Assembly (NCBI RefSeq): GCF_019704315.1
Contig: NZ_AP024597.1
Span: 1,922,001-1,986,000, forward strand
DNA from: Stygiolobus caldivivus
Lineage (GTDB): Archaea; Thermoproteota; Thermoprotei_A; Sulfolobales; Sulfolobaceae
Reading direction: 5' to 3'
Length of the DNA: 64,000 nucleotides
Each line of letters opens with the position of its first letter. The stretch's first letter is position 1. Below the pieces are notes generated by a model that searched no databases, had not been told where the DNA came from, and was given only the letters and a program-made list of their open reading frames with translations. Made by a program: the position numbers and the translations under genes. Shown here piece by piece: positions 9,707 to 19,330 of this stretch.

Positions 9707-10318
9707 ATGAATAGGGTTATTTTAATGGAGGAATTACCTGCAACTGCTTTAGGTATCCAATTAAATGACGGAATTATCCTTGCAGGAGAAAGAAGGTTAA
9801 GCTACGGAAATTTCGTATTAAGTAGGTCAGCAAAGAAAGTCTTCAAAATAGGACGTTTCGGAATAGCTGGTGCTGGGATAATAGGAGATGTGCAGACATT
9901 ATCGCGAATTATGGATGTAGAAATACGATATTATGAAATGTATAATAATAGGAAAATAAGCACTAAAGCCGCAGCTCAACTACTATCTGTAATACTATAT
10001 CAGAACAAGTGGATGCCATATATTTCTGAGCTATTGTTCGGTGGATTTGACGAGAATGGCCCTAAAATGTATATTCTAGATCCAGTAGGTTCTTTAATAG
10101 AAGATGTTTATGCAGCTGTAGGATCAGGAGCTAGAATAGCCATAGGTGTATTAGAGAGTGAGTATAAACCAGATTTAACATTAGATAAAGCAAAAGAGAT
10201 AGTGATTAAAGCTATGAGAGCGTCAATTGAAAGGGATGTAACATCTGGCGATGGAATAGACCTATTAACAATAAAGAAAGATGGAATTCATGAAGAGTTC
10301 ATAAGGGTAATTGAATAA
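9707..10318 (+). CDS. psmB: 20S proteasome beta subunit, probably not autocatalytic
   Basis: 203 aa, beta-type proteasome fold ([40 protein letters not shown]). The propeptide region reads [15 protein letters not shown]. Aligned on the family's TTTVGI...E17...K33, the conserved Glu (AGERR) and Lys-Lys (AKKVF) keep their spacing only if Ala takes position 1 and Thr position 2; the residue before the cleavage point is Pro, not Gly. In S. acidocaldarius one of two beta subunits is considered inactive and I read this as its orthologue. ATG 9707 is preferred; a TTG at 9704 and an ATG at 9725 are alternatives. Downstream convergent with rpo8. Confidence 0.88.
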   Translation: MNRVILMEELPATALGIQLNDGIILAGERRLSYGNFVLSRSAKKVFKIGRFGIAGAGIIGDVQTLSRIMDVEIRYYEMYNNRKISTKAAAQLLSVILYQNKWMPYISELLFGGFDENGPKMYILDPVGSLIEDVYAAVGSGARIAIGVLESEYKPDLTLDKAKEIVIKAMRASIERDVTSGDGIDLLTIKKDGIHEEFIRVIE

Positions 10319-10325
10319 TAAAAAC

Positions 10326-10351
10326 TCATTGTTTATATTCATTGTTTATAC
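10326..10351. repeat. Tandem 13-bp duplication between psmB and rpo8
   Basis: Two adjacent copies TCATTGTTTATAT and TCATTGTTTATAC (12 of 13 identical) in the short convergent intergenic space. Probably a replication-slippage duplication. Confidence 0.8.
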
Positions 10352-10370
10352 TTTTGAATGTTAACAAAAA

Positions 10371-10757
10371 TTATGATTTCTTTATACAGTAATAAACATG
10401 ATCCATCATTTTGAACATATTATCCATTATTAACCCTTTACCCTTAGAAGATATCTTAACTATTAGCCCGTAAAGAGAAATCTGGTCTAACGTAGATCCA
10501 TCTTCTTGGGTTTTCTCATAGAATAAGTAGCCGTGTGCACAAAAATCTTTTTCTGTATAGCTAGGTTTTTCTCTTGAAATCTCTACTCTCACATTTTCTC
10601 CTTCCCTGAATAGGTTTATCTCTTCTACTATATCTGATTCGATTAATATGTTATCTTCGCATTCTAATTTCAATATTAATAAGTTTTTCAAACTCCCTTG
10701 TTCAATTCTATTGACCTTACATAACAAGGACACCTTACCTGGCTGGATAGATTGCAT
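10371..10757 (-). CDS. rpo8: RNA polymerase subunit Rpo8 (RpoG)
   Basis: 128 aa, the crenarchaeal counterpart of eukaryotic Rpb8. Typical elements are VSLLCKVNRIEQGSLKNLL, DFCAHGYLFYE, ISLYGLIVKI and the C-terminal KMMDHVYYCIKK. Rpb8 folds as an OB-like beta barrel at the polymerase edge. The placement next to psmB and an Sm-like gene matches Sulfolobus. Divergent from SmAP3 with 42 bases between; convergent with psmB. Confidence 0.8.
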   Translation of the reverse strand: MQSIQPGKVSLLCKVNRIEQGSLKNLLILKLECEDNILIESDIVEEINLFREGENVRVEISREKPSYTEKDFCAHGYLFYEKTQEDGSTLDQISLYGLIVKISSKGKGLIMDNMFKMMDHVYYCIKKS

Positions 10758-10814
10758 ATCTCTAATTGAAATGCTGTATTAAATATTATTAACCATTTTG
10801 TGATACGTATGCAT

Positions 10815-11246
10815 ATGAGTAGTAGGAGAATAAGTGGAGATTTGAATACTTTAATCGATAAAACTATTATAGTAAAACTATCCAATAACAAAACATATTC
10901 CGGGGTCTTAAGTTCTTTTGAATTGACCCCTTTCATGATATCGTTAACTAATGCTAAAGATAATGAGAATAATAGTTATTATAAAGTGATCATAAACGGC
11001 TCACTGGTAACAGAGATTTTAGTTAAGAATGCACCAATCTTCGATCCTAGAGAGTTTGCCGATTTGGTATCTAAAGAACTGAATATTAGATCTGTAGATA
11101 TTAAAGTATATGAAGAGGCTGGTATAGTAACTATTTTAGATAAAATAAAGGTATCTGAAAATGGGGTAGAGGGGAGTGGTCCTCTAGCTCAAAAGGTTTA
11201 TGATATATATAATAGTTATATAGAAAAGAAGAAAAAAGGAACGTAA
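10815..11246 (+). CDS. Sm-like archaeal protein SmAP3
   Basis: 143 aa. Residues ~1-75 are an Lsm domain ([27 protein letters not shown], a variant Sm1 motif), followed by a C-terminal alpha/beta domain ([24 protein letters not shown]). This two-domain layout is that of SmAP3, whose partner RNAs are unknown. GTG 10800 and ATG 10809 are in frame; ATG 10815 ([10 protein letters not shown]) is chosen because it opens the Lsm domain. Upstream of the archaeosine TGT gene by 1 base, so cotranscribed. Confidence 0.8.
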   Translation: MSSRRISGDLNTLIDKTIIVKLSNNKTYSGVLSSFELTPFMISLTNAKDNENNSYYKVIINGSLVTEILVKNAPIFDPREFADLVSKELNIRSVDIKVYEEAGIVTILDKIKVSENGVEGSGPLAQKVYDIYNSYIEKKKKGT

Positions 11247-11247
11247 A

Positions 11248-12756
11248 ATGGTAGGAGAATTTGAAATAAAAGAAGAAGACTTAGCAGGAAGGATAGGGAT
11301 TCTAAGTACATTACACGGTAATATTGAAACACCAACTTTTTTCCCTGTAATTAATCCTGTTAAATCTGAGATAACCGTAGAAGATATAAAAAAAGTTGGG
11401 TTTAATAACATAATAACCAACGCTTATTTAGTAAAGAAAAATCTTAACATTAAATCTCACATACACGACTACTTCAGTTTTAATGGAATAATAATGACTG
11501 ATTCGGGTGCATACCAAATTTTACAATATGGGGAGATAAGTATTTCTAACAAGGAAATCGTAGAATATGAATTAGAGATAAAACCAGATATCGCTGTAAT
11601 TTTAGACGTGCCTACTGGTGATGTGAAAAACGAATCGGATGCAAAACTTTCAGTAGATGAAACCTTACGCAGGATAAATGAGTCGTTACCTCACGTTAGA
11701 TCTTCATCAGATCAAATTATCTGGGTATACCCGATTCAGGGAGGAAGGTTTCTTGACTTGTTAGCATATTCAGCGAAGTACTCATTTCAGTTTGATGAGT
11801 TCAAGATGTTAGCTCTAGGGAGTCCTACAGTTTTAATGCAAAGATACGAATACGTGCCTCTAATAGATATGATATACACGGCAAAGTCTAATGTTACTAG
11901 GGGAAAAGCATTTCACTTATTTGGAGGGGGTCTGCCCCATATAATGCCTTTTGCTGTAGCTTTAGGAGTAGACTCTTTCGATTCAGCATCATATATATTA
12001 TATGCCCGTGATAATAGATATATTACCAGAGATAGGGTATACAGATTAGAGGAGCTAGAATATTTCCCTTGTTCTTGCCCGGTCTGCTCTAAGTATACGC
12101 CAAAAGATTTACAAGAGATGGAACAGAAAGATAGGACAAGGCTACTTGCGATCCATAATCTTTATGTAATTAAAGAAGAGATCAACGCGATAAAGCAATC
12201 CATAAAGGAAGGCAGATTATTTGAATATTTACAACAAAAGGCGTTTTCTCATCCCAGAGTATATGATGCTTTTAAATCAGTTCTTAAATATGCAGATTAC
12301 CTAGAAAAATTCGACCCACGAACTAAAGGTGAAATAAAAGGTGTTTTTTTGTATAATAAAGACTCATTAGCGAGGCCTGAAATAAAAAGGCATGAAAGAT
12401 TATTAAGGGAGAAGATTATTCATAAGGCTGATAAAAGTGCAAACCATAAAAAGAGAGTTGTGATAACATGTGAGGATGGGTACTATGATGATATTAATTC
12501 TGAAGTAGAAGTTTACTTGCTTAATCCGTTTTATGGACCTATTCCTATTGAGCTTAAAAATTCTTTTCCGTATTCACAGTATGAAACGCCTACAATAATA
12601 GATGATGAAATCATAGAACAAGAAAGGAAGAAACTAAAGGATTTCTTGTATGATATGAGAGATAATATAAGTTCTATTTCTGTAATAAAATGCGAAAAGT
12701 TACATATAAACTCTACCAGAGACGTTCCTATTGAGCTCTTTTTGGATCAACTCTAA
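11248..12756 (+). CDS. tgtA: Archaeosine tRNA-guanine transglycosylase, catalytic protein
   Basis: 502 aa. It exchanges guanine 15 in the D-loop of tRNA for preQ0, the first tRNA-bound step of archaeosine. Catalytic region: MTDSGAYQ (nucleophile Asp), VILDVPTGD, then the zinc site [11 protein letters not shown] with the downstream His. Full-length euryarchaeal enzymes end in a PUA domain; here none is visible, and a separate PUA protein is encoded at 13412-13921, so the enzyme looks split in two. The last 57 bases overlap the convergent PAC2-family gene. Confidence 0.92.
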   Translation: MVGEFEIKEEDLAGRIGILSTLHGNIETPTFFPVINPVKSEITVEDIKKVGFNNIITNAYLVKKNLNIKSHIHDYFSFNGIIMTDSGAYQILQYGEISISNKEIVEYELEIKPDIAVILDVPTGDVKNESDAKLSVDETLRRINESLPHVRSSSDQIIWVYPIQGGRFLDLLAYSAKYSFQFDEFKMLALGSPTVLMQRYEYVPLIDMIYTAKSNVTRGKAFHLFGGGLPHIMPFAVALGVDSFDSASYILYARDNRYITRDRVYRLEELEYFPCSCPVCSKYTPKDLQEMEQKDRTRLLAIHNLYVIKEEINAIKQSIKEGRLFEYLQQKAFSHPRVYDAFKSVLKYADYLEKFDPRTKGEIKGVFLYNKDSLARPEIKRHERLLREKIIHKADKSANHKKRVVITCEDGYYDDINSEVEVYLLNPFYGPIPIELKNSFPYSQYETPTIIDDEIIEQERKKLKDFLYDMRDNISSISVIKCEKLHINSTRDVPIELFLDQL

Positions 12757-13422
12757 TTGCTTTTGTAATTCTTCTTCTATCTTTTTAGCGTCTTCATATA
12801 ATTCTCCTACATCTATCTTTATGTTAAGCAGTTTACTTATCTCATCTACTGCAATAGCCGCCGCTGCCGGATCTATTCTATCTCTATCTGCATAAGGTAA
12901 TAAGACAGTTGCAGGCAAATCTTCAATTTCTGAATAAATAGTAAATAATGCAAGAGGTCCTATCATTAATAGTTGTTTCTCGATTAGGGGATAATTAAGG
13001 TTTAGCTGGCTTTTTGAAGTCCTAAGCCATCGTAAATTAGTATTAGAAGTTTTATATCTCCTATCAAGACCTCCTATCAAAATTACGTTAGAAACATCAA
13101 GCTTTTTAAGCCATTTAATAACTGTTTCGGAAAACTCGTTTGCCTCTCTTTGTAATGGTAGCAAATGGCTTAGCAATACTAGAAGGTGATTTTTTTCATC
13201 ATAAAACAGCTCAAAAGGAGTTGCTATTCCGTATTCATCTAAAAATGTTACGTCACGTAGATATTTTGTAAGCACGAACCCAACTCTTCTCATTCCGAGT
13301 TTCAGGGCTATATACCTTGTTGCTATATATCCTACTTCTCCTAAGGTTCTAAATCCAGTGATGAAATTAGCCCCTCTTAATTGTTCCTCGCTAATTCCTT
13401 TAAGTACAATCTTAATATTCAT
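12700..13422 (-). CDS. PAC2-family protein (proteasome assembly chaperone-like)
   Basis: 240 aa. The core [37 protein letters not shown] and the end of the domain [15 protein letters not shown] are typical of the archaeal PAC2 family (COG2047-like), homologous to eukaryotic proteasome assembly chaperone 2. C-terminus is a charged coiled-coil helix. It sits third in a minus-strand run after PAN and the PUA protein, starting 11 bases inside the PUA gene. A role in 20S assembly is inferred from homology and context, since a proteasome beta gene and PAN are close. Confidence 0.82.
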   Translation of the reverse strand: MNIKIVLKGISEEQLRGANFITGFRTLGEVGYIATRYIALKLGMRRVGFVLTKYLRDVTFLDEYGIATPFELFYDEKNHLLVLLSHLLPLQREANEFSETVIKWLKKLDVSNVILIGGLDRRYKTSNTNLRWLRTSKSQLNLNYPLIEKQLLMIGPLALFTIYSEIEDLPATVLLPYADRDRIDPAAAAIAVDEISKLLNIKIDVGELYEDAKKIEEELQKQLELIQKELNRNVSGRVYM

Positions 13423-13921
13423 CTTTTATCTCCCTCTTAACAATTACAGCAACACCCCTTTTATATTGTTTTACTTCCTCTCCAGAGACTCTTGCTCTAC
13501 CTATAGCGAGCAACTCGTCATCTTCGTTTACTACTAGAACTTCGTCACCAGCTCTTATGTTATTATCGGCATCAAGTACAAATTTACAAAATACATTTCT
13601 TCCATCTCTAATGAATTGCGAGATATCGTTTTGTACTACAAATCTAAATTTAGGTTTTTGGCTACACTTTTTAACGATCAAGGCGCTAATTTCAGTTAGC
13701 GAGAACAGATAATCTTGAGCTCTAAGAACTAAGAAAAGTCTATAATTTGAATCAAGTATGTTTCTGATTTTACCAGTAGAAGCAGAATATTGAATAAAAA
13801 ACTTTTCATTAGGAGGAAATAAACATTCTGAAATTTCAGGCGAAAACTGATACAATGCTATCGCTTTAAGTAATTTAATTTCGGATTCTGATGCAGCTTT
13901 AGCCTCAGTTAAGTTAATCAT
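13412..13921 (-). CDS. PUA-domain protein, likely the tRNA-binding part of split archaeosine TGT
   Basis: 169 aa. The C-terminal ~80 residues form a PUA domain: [46 protein letters not shown]. The N-terminal part resembles the C2 region that precedes the PUA domain in full-length archaeosine TGT. Since the TGT at 11248 ends without PUA, this probably supplies it, as known for split-type ArcTGT in Thermoplasma; it could alternatively serve another RNA enzyme. Its ATG overlaps the PAN stop by 4 bases (ATGA), so they are translationally coupled. Confidence 0.75.
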   Translation of the reverse strand: MINLTEAKAASESEIKLLKAIALYQFSPEISECLFPPNEKFFIQYSASTGKIRNILDSNYRLFLVLRAQDYLFSLTEISALIVKKCSQKPKFRFVVQNDISQFIRDGRNVFCKFVLDADNNIRAGDEVLVVNEDDELLAIGRARVSGEEVKQYKRGVAVIVKREIKDEY

Positions 13922-15102
13922 GTGTATTTTTCATGTCTCTCTGGTATTTTATTTTTAAACCTACTCTTCTTTACTTTATCTATTGCTACAGTAATATCCT
14001 TATATGTTATATATTTTCTTCCATCTCTAATTGCATTATACCCAGCTTCTGTACATATATTTTTAATGTCAGCTCCACTTAGCCCTTCTGTCAATTTAGC
14101 TAATTCATTATAATTAATACTAGAGTCTATTTTCATTTTTGATAAGTATATTTTAAATATTTCTTCTCTGCCTTTAACGTCTGGTAACGGTACTTCTATT
14201 AGCCTATCAAACCTGCCTGGCCTCAATAATGCCGGGTCTAAGATGTCGATTCTGTTAGTAGCAGCTATTATTTTTACGTTATCAAGGGGCTTGAATCCGT
14301 CTATTTCAGCTAAAAGTTGCATTAATGTCCTTTGTACTTCTCTCTCTCCACTAGTACCTAAATCTATTCTTTTAGCTCCGATAGCATCTATTTCGTCAAT
14401 AAACACAATAGACGGTGCTTTTCTTCTAGCTAATTCGAAGACTTCTCTTACAATTCTCGCACCTTCTCCTACAAATTTTTGTGCAAATTCTGACGCCACT
14501 ACTTGAATGAATGTTGCATTACTTTCAGTAGCTACAGCCTTAGCTAGCATTGTCTTACCAGTACCAGGTGGTCCGTACAGTAATACCCCTTTAGGTGGTT
14601 CAATTCCTATTTCTCTGAATAACTCTGGGTTTTTTAGTGGGATCTCTACGACCTCTTTTAGCTCTTGTATCTGTGTTTCAAGACCTCCTATATCAGAGTA
14701 ATGAATGTTGGGTCTTTCTACTACTTCGAATGATTTTACGATTATATCTTCTCTGTTCGGCAGGATTTCAACTATGGCAGATCCTCTTTGGGTTAAGGCT
14801 ACAGATGTCCCAGGTTTTATTTTTTTAATATCTATTGCCGAGGCCACATTTACAACTAGATTTGGGCCTGAAGAACTCCTCACAACTACTCTTCCATCTG
14901 GTAATATGTCCAATACAGTAGCTTCAATGTAAGGTGGCGCTAATAATTTTTCTAATTCTCCTTTGTACCAATTCAAATCCTGTCTCAGCTTTTCTAATTC
15001 CTTAGTCAAAGATTCTATTTTTTCCTCAAGAAGCCTCACTATTGCATCATCATTATTATTTGAGTAATTGCGAGCCTTATAGCTATCAATTTCTCCTGAC
15101 AA
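13918..15102 (-). CDS. pan: Proteasome-activating nucleotidase PAN
   Basis: 394-aa AAA+ ATPase that unfolds proteins and feeds them to the 20S proteasome. N-terminal coiled coil (residues ~18-55, [16 protein letters not shown]), OB domain, Walker A GPPGTGKT (~176), Walker [10 protein letters not shown] (~231) and second region of homology [20 protein letters not shown] with the arginine fingers. The C-terminus is ...HEKYT: the penultimate Tyr of the HbYX docking motif is kept but the hydrophobic position is Lys. First gene of a minus-strand operon with PUA and PAC2 proteins. Confidence 0.95.
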   Translation of the reverse strand: MSGEIDSYKARNYSNNNDDAIVRLLEEKIESLTKELEKLRQDLNWYKGELEKLLAPPYIEATVLDILPDGRVVVRSSSGPNLVVNVASAIDIKKIKPGTSVALTQRGSAIVEILPNREDIIVKSFEVVERPNIHYSDIGGLETQIQELKEVVEIPLKNPELFREIGIEPPKGVLLYGPPGTGKTMLAKAVATESNATFIQVVASEFAQKFVGEGARIVREVFELARRKAPSIVFIDEIDAIGAKRIDLGTSGEREVQRTLMQLLAEIDGFKPLDNVKIIAATNRIDILDPALLRPGRFDRLIEVPLPDVKGREEIFKIYLSKMKIDSSINYNELAKLTEGLSGADIKNICTEAGYNAIRDGRKYITYKDITVAIDKVKKSRFKNKIPERHEKYT

Positions 15103-15171
15103 CTGACCTCAGTATTATTATTGATTAAAAACCCTAAAAATGTTTAAGAGTGGATATTGTGTATAGATCCT

Positions 15172-15666
15172 ATGCAAAGTCAGGCAATAAAATACTGTGA
15201 ATTATGTGGTTCACCTATAAGAGGTAACGGAATAACCGTATTATTTGAAGGGAGTATTATTACGGTATGTCCCGCATGTTATGCAAGGATCAAAAAAAGT
15301 GCAAAAATTACCGATTTACCCAAAAAACCACAATCTAAGAAAAGTATAAAACCGTCAATGCCAAAAGTAAACAACGAAGTGGAGCTAGAAGTAGTAGACG
15401 ATTATTATAAGTTAATAAAAGAAGCCAGAGAGAGACTAAAGCTTACACAGCAGCAACTAGCTCTACAATTAAAGGTCTCTGAAAATATAATAAAACGATT
15501 TGAAAGTGGTAAGTTAAAGCCTACTATTCAGCAAGCTAAACAACTAGAAAAACTACTTGGAGTTAAACTATTAGTTCCCGTAGAAGAAGGAGGAGAAGAA
15601 GAGGAGGAGACTGATTTTAATCTCACCTTAGGCGACGTTGCCCACATAAGAGAGGGTAAAAGTTGA
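15172..15666 (+). CDS. mbf1: MBF1, multiprotein-bridging factor
   Basis: 164 aa. An N-terminal zinc ribbon (YCELCGSPI ... CPACYARI) is followed by a basic linker and a Cro-type helix-turn-helix ([30 protein letters not shown]). Archaeal MBF1 binds the small ribosomal subunit and is thought to act in translation rather than transcription. TTG 15157 is in frame but ATG 15172 opens the conserved part. Its stop overlaps the hflX start by 4 bases. Confidence 0.92.
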   Translation: MQSQAIKYCELCGSPIRGNGITVLFEGSIITVCPACYARIKKSAKITDLPKKPQSKKSIKPSMPKVNNEVELEVVDDYYKLIKEARERLKLTQQQLALQLKVSENIIKRFESGKLKPTIQQAKQLEKLLGVKLLVPVEEGGEEEEETDFNLTLGDVAHIREGKS

Positions 15667-16730
15667 AAGCCGTATTGTTTGTAGGTGAAGAATATGAAGA
15701 CGAGGCTATAGCATTAGCTGAATCGGCACTTTATGAAATTTATAAAGTTTATCCTACACCTAGAAAGCCTAACCCTATTTTTTATCTCCAAAAAGATAAA
15801 TTAGAACAAATCAAAAAGGATGATACAATAGAAGCTATAATAATTTTTGATTTGCTTAAATCAAGGCATTTTATAGGATTATATAAGGAGCTTCCATCTA
15901 AAAAAATTTTAGATAAAGTCATGTTACTACTAGAGATATTTGCACTTCATGCAGGTTCTAAAGAAGCTAAACTCCAAATAGAATTGGCAAAGTTGCGTTA
16001 TGAACTACCGATTATAAAAGATATGTATAAGAAAACTAAGATCACTGAGCAACAAGGTCCTCTAGGTGCAGGAGTTTATGGTGTAGAAGCAGCAATAAGA
16101 CTATATCAAAGAAGAATTGTCAAGATAAGGCAAGAATTGGAGCAATTACGTAAGGTAAAAGAAGAACAGATTAAGAAAAACGACTTTAAGAAAATAGCTA
16201 TTGTTGGTTATACTAATGCAGGTAAGACGACTCTCTTTAACGCGCTAACCGGGTTAAAACAGAAAGTCGATTCTTCAATGTTTACTACGACCTCACCTAA
16301 ACGTTATTCTATTCCGGTAAGAATTGACGGAAAAAAGGAGAAAGTATTGCTGATTGATACAGTGGGTTTCATTAGAGGTATCCCTCCCCAAATAGTGGAA
16401 GCCTTTTTTGTAACATTATCTGAGGCAAAATATGCTGACATATTAGTTCTTGTCTTAGACGCATCAATTGACGACATAACGCTTATCGAAATGCTTACGA
16501 GTTCTATGAAAGTTCTGCGAGAACTAGGAATTTCTGGGAAACCAATGCTGATCGTATTAAATAAAGTTGATTTAGTTAAGCCCGAAGAAGTAGAAAATAA
16601 AATATCTTTAGTAAAGAAAATTGCTGAAGAAACATATGCTCCCGTTGAAGATATAATCCCAGTATCAGCATTAAAAGGTATTAATCTTAACTATTTAAGA
16701 GAGAGATTAGCTCAGATTATATGGGCATAG
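15663..16730 (+). CDS. hflX: HflX-type GTPase
   Basis: 355 aa. N-terminal HflX domain (about 170 residues, ending [20 protein letters not shown]), a helical linker, then the G domain with GYTNAGKTT (182-190), DTVGFI (~233) and NKVD (~300). HflX binds the large ribosomal subunit and can split stalled or heat-damaged ribosomes in bacteria; the Sulfolobus protein has been studied structurally. TTG start overlapping the MBF1 stop (TTGA). Next gene overlaps its end by 10 bases. Confidence 0.95.
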   Translation: MKAVLFVGEEYEDEAIALAESALYEIYKVYPTPRKPNPIFYLQKDKLEQIKKDDTIEAIIIFDLLKSRHFIGLYKELPSKKILDKVMLLLEIFALHAGSKEAKLQIELAKLRYELPIIKDMYKKTKITEQQGPLGAGVYGVEAAIRLYQRRIVKIRQELEQLRKVKEEQIKKNDFKKIAIVGYTNAGKTTLFNALTGLKQKVDSSMFTTTSPKRYSIPVRIDGKKEKVLLIDTVGFIRGIPPQIVEAFFVTLSEAKYADILVLVLDASIDDITLIEMLTSSMKVLRELGISGKPMLIVLNKVDLVKPEEVENKISLVKKIAEETYAPVEDIIPVSALKGINLNYLRERLAQIIWA

Positions 16731-17269
16731 AGCTTAAGGATATTTATGTTTTGAGATTGGGACATAGACCCTTTAGGGATAAAAGAATTACAACTCACGT
16801 TGCTTTAGTAGCTAGAGCTTTTGGAGCAAGAGGTATCTTTATAGAGGGAGAGGATAATCAACTATTAAAGTCAATATATAATGTTCTAGATCAATGGGGA
16901 GGAAAATCGTATTTTAATATAGAGTTTGTATCAAATCCTAAGACTTTGGTTAAGAGCTGGAAAGAACGAGGAGGTAAAGTAGTTCATCTCACGATGTATG
17001 GCATTAATATCATAAATAAGCTTTCTGACTTTGATCAAATTAATTCTCCTTTATTAGTAATAGTAGGGTCAGAAAAAGTAGAAGGGTGGTATTATTATAA
17101 TTCTGACTATAATATAGCTGTAGGTAATCAGCCTCATTCGGAAGTTTCTGCGTTAGCTATCTTCTTGGACAGAATATATAAGGGTGAAGAACTAAATATA
17201 TCATTTAGTGATGCAAAACTCACAATTATTCCTAAAGAGAGAGGTAAAAAGGTGGTGAAAAATGAGTGA
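16721..17269 (+). CDS. trm56: tRNA (cytidine-56-2'-O)-methyltransferase Trm56
   Basis: 182-aa SPOUT-class methyltransferase acting on C56 of the T-loop, specific to archaea. Recognised by [28 protein letters not shown] at the N-terminus, [26 protein letters not shown] and [20 protein letters not shown], the knot region. The gene overlaps hflX at the start and tfe at the end (8 bases). Confidence 0.93.
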   Translation: MGIELKDIYVLRLGHRPFRDKRITTHVALVARAFGARGIFIEGEDNQLLKSIYNVLDQWGGKSYFNIEFVSNPKTLVKSWKERGGKVVHLTMYGINIINKLSDFDQINSPLLVIVGSEKVEGWYYYNSDYNIAVGNQPHSEVSALAIFLDRIYKGEELNISFSDAKLTIIPKERGKKVVKNE

Positions 17270-17801
17270 AAAAACTGACGCATTAATACTTGAATTAGCA
17301 AAGGAATTAGTAGGAGAAGATGCGGCAGATTTGCTTAAGTATTTACTTAAAAAGAGATCTGAAATCACAGATGAAGAATTAGCAAAAGAGTTAAACGTTA
17401 AACCTAACGAAGTAAGAAAAAAACTATATTTACTATCTGAACAAGGTTTCGTAACTAGTAGAAAAACAAAAGATAAGGATTCTAGTTTGTTTATATACTA
17501 TTGGAGGGTAAACTTGGATCAAATAAATGACGTGTTGTTGAATAGGAAAAGGATGATATTAGATAAGCTTAAAATAAGGTACGAGCAAGAAAAGGATTCT
17601 CTTTTCTATTTTTGCCCTCAAGATAATATAAAGTACAATATGGACGAGGCGTTAGAAAATGAGTTTAAGTGTCCAAAATGCGGAAGCCCGCTACAGTACT
17701 ATGAGTCAGAAAAAGCAAGACAATTCTTAGAGCAAAAAATTAAACAGTTAGAGGAAGAGATAGAAAAAGAGACTAAACGTGGGAAGAATAACAATAATTG
17801 A
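17262..17801 (+). CDS. tfe: Transcription factor E alpha subunit
   Basis: 179 aa. A winged-helix domain ([29 protein letters not shown]) is followed by a zinc ribbon ([12 protein letters not shown] ... [10 protein letters not shown]) and a coiled C-terminus. TFE-alpha stabilises the open promoter complex; in Sulfolobus it pairs with TFE-beta, which is not in this window. ATG start embedded in the end of trm56. Its last 23 bases overlap the methyltransferase gene. Confidence 0.94.
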   Translation: MSEKTDALILELAKELVGEDAADLLKYLLKKRSEITDEELAKELNVKPNEVRKKLYLLSEQGFVTSRKTKDKDSSLFIYYWRVNLDQINDVLLNRKRMILDKLKIRYEQEKDSLFYFCPQDNIKYNMDEALENEFKCPKCGSPLQYYESEKARQFLEQKIKQLEEEIEKETKRGKNNNN

Positions 17802-18744
17802 CCTATTTTCAGGGGCAGGAGGCTTTTCTCTAGGCTTCAGAAAAGCTGGATTCATTATAAGACTAGCTGTAGACATAAATCATGCTGCTGCTAGGACTTA
17901 CTCTTTAAATTTTCCTCACACTATAGTAGTTGAAGATGATATAAGAAATTTGACAGGCAAGGATATCAGATATCTAGTTGGCGATGATATACAAATTGTT
18001 ATAGGAAGCCCACCTTGCGAACCTTATACGGGTGCAAATCCTCTCAGAATGAGGGAACCCTTAGACAGGTTATATCTTGATGAAAGAGGTGAGTTGACTT
18101 TAGAATACATAAGGATGGTAGGTGAGTTGTCTCCTAAAATATTTGTAATGGAGAATGTACCTTCAATAGCTAATACGGAAAGCCTTAGAGAAGCAATTAA
18201 ATTAGAATTTCGTAGAGTAGGCTATGAAAAAATATTTTTTAACTATTTAAAAGCAGAGGATTATGGAAATCCGTCAAAAAGGACTAGAGTATTTATATCT
18301 AATATTCCCTTAAATCCACCTAAATTAAAACGCCGAACTACGGTATGGGACGCTATTAATGACCTATCAGATCCAAAAATGGTAAATGCTATCCCTAACC
18401 ATGAAATCCAAGAGGTTAATGAAAGAAAAATGAAAGATCTTGCTAAAACTGAAATTGACGATTATATAACTATGTTCAGAGGAAGTTCTGGTAGAAATAT
18501 ACCATTATATATAAGGCTTAATCCCAACAAACTAGCTCCTACAGTATTAGGGAATTCGAAATTTATACACCCTTATGAAAGCAGATTTTTAACTGTTAGG
18601 GAACAAGCGAGGCTAATGAGTTATCCAGACTTTCACGTATTTCTAGGCAATAAGGATGAGCAATATAATCAAGTAGGAGAAGCTGTACCAGTAGCCTTAT
18701 CTACTGCAATAGCACGACAAATTATGAGTGAATATTATGCCTGA
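17779..18744 (+). CDS. C5-cytosine methyltransferase-like protein
   Basis: 321 aa with all main motifs of the DNA C5-MTase/Dnmt2 fold: motif [14 protein letters not shown] (8-20), motif [12 protein letters not shown] with catalytic Cys80 and Glu in place of the usual Gln, motif VI MENVPS (124-129), motif VIII KRTRVF (167-172), motif IX region [13 protein letters not shown] and motif [13 protein letters not shown]. The target-recognition part is short, about 60 residues. No restriction gene is adjacent; it is overlapped with tfe upstream and a COG4080 gene downstream. It may methylate DNA or RNA; the substrate is open. GTG start. Confidence 0.85.
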   Translation: MGRITIIDLFSGAGGFSLGFRKAGFIIRLAVDINHAAARTYSLNFPHTIVVEDDIRNLTGKDIRYLVGDDIQIVIGSPPCEPYTGANPLRMREPLDRLYLDERGELTLEYIRMVGELSPKIFVMENVPSIANTESLREAIKLEFRRVGYEKIFFNYLKAEDYGNPSKRTRVFISNIPLNPPKLKRRTTVWDAINDLSDPKMVNAIPNHEIQEVNERKMKDLAKTEIDDYITMFRGSSGRNIPLYIRLNPNKLAPTVLGNSKFIHPYESRFLTVREQARLMSYPDFHVFLGNKDEQYNQVGEAVPVALSTAIARQIMSEYYA

Positions 18745-19195
18745 AATATTCGTAGTACTGCATAATGTAAGTAGTGTTCAAAAATTAATAGATTTTGTAA
18801 AATTTGCCTTTAATTTAGATATTAAGTACGTTATAGTAACTAAGATAGGTGGAGTTGCAGCGCAAGCTGGAGTCCCAGAAGCAAGTAAACTAGCTTATAG
18901 AATGAATAAGACCTTTCTAGTCTTACCTGATCTTAAAGATGCAATAGAGCTTTTTGTGCCAGATTCTACTATACTAATTTCCCAACAATTTGATAGGGAT
19001 TTTTCTCCAGATGTGATAAAAAGTAAGAAGAGAATAATGTTAGTTTTTCCAGGTATAGAAGCCGGCTTTACTAAAATAGAGCAAAGTTTTGGAGAAACTT
19101 ACAAGTTACCTCTATTTAAAGGTGAAGTGCCGCCGGTAGCTTCTTTGGCTCTAATATCGTACATGTTAAGTGGAGAAGAATTTAAAAAAGAGTAA
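18737..19195 (+). CDS. COG4080/DUF2122 family protein (SPOUT-like or RecB-like)
   Basis: 152 aa. Conserved archaeal family annotated either as SpoU-type methylase or as RecB-family nuclease; neither activity can be read from the sequence. Visible: [27 protein letters not shown], and [13 protein letters not shown] near the C-terminus, the latter resembling the hydrophobic knot helix of SPOUT proteins. In-frame ATG 18728 exists; ATG 18737 (MPEIFVV) is preferred. It overlaps the end of the methyltransferase gene by 8 bases, and the tRNA-Val promoter lies in its 3' end. Confidence 0.7.
   Translation: MPEIFVVLHNVSSVQKLIDFVKFAFNLDIKYVIVTKIGGVAAQAGVPEASKLAYRMNKTFLVLPDLKDAIELFVPDSTILISQQFDRDFSPDVIKSKKRIMLVFPGIEAGFTKIEQSFGETYKLPLFKGEVPPVASLALISYMLSGEEFKKE
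19179..19190 (+). promoter_or_regulatory. TATA box of tRNA-Val
   Basis: AATTTAAAAAAG centred about 34 bases before the tRNA, within the 3' end of the COG4080 gene. The other two tRNA genes in this window have the same TTTAAA-type box at about -30. Confidence 0.5.
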
Positions 19196-19218
19196 AACCA
19201 AAAATGATCTCGTACTCT

Positions 19219-19308
19219 GGGCCCGTCGTCTAGCCTGGTTAGGACGCCGCCCTTACAAGCCCCCGCTAAGTAAGGCGGAGGTCCTGGGTTCAAGTCCCAG
19301 CGGGCCCA
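19219..19308 (+). tRNA. tRNA-Val(TAC) with 15-bp intron
   Basis: Acceptor arms GGGCCCG and CGGGCCC + A73, a D-arm with GTCTAGCCTGGTTAGGAC, anticodon stem CCGCC/GGCGG and T-arm CTGGGTTCAAGTCCCAG. The anticodon loop is 22 bases instead of 7; removing 19258-19272 restores CTTACAA with anticodon TAC at 19254-19256. The junctions form a bulge-helix-bulge: outer stem, 4-bp helix CTTA/TAAG, and 3-base bulges CAA and TAA cut after their second base. No CCA is encoded. Confidence 0.95.
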
Positions 19309-19330
19309 CTTTTAAACTTAAGATTATGTT

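Noticed and set aside
16721-17269. Trm56 read as a second HflX domain (fusion)
   Set aside because: It has its own start, an independent SPOUT motif set and only a 10-base overlap with hflX.
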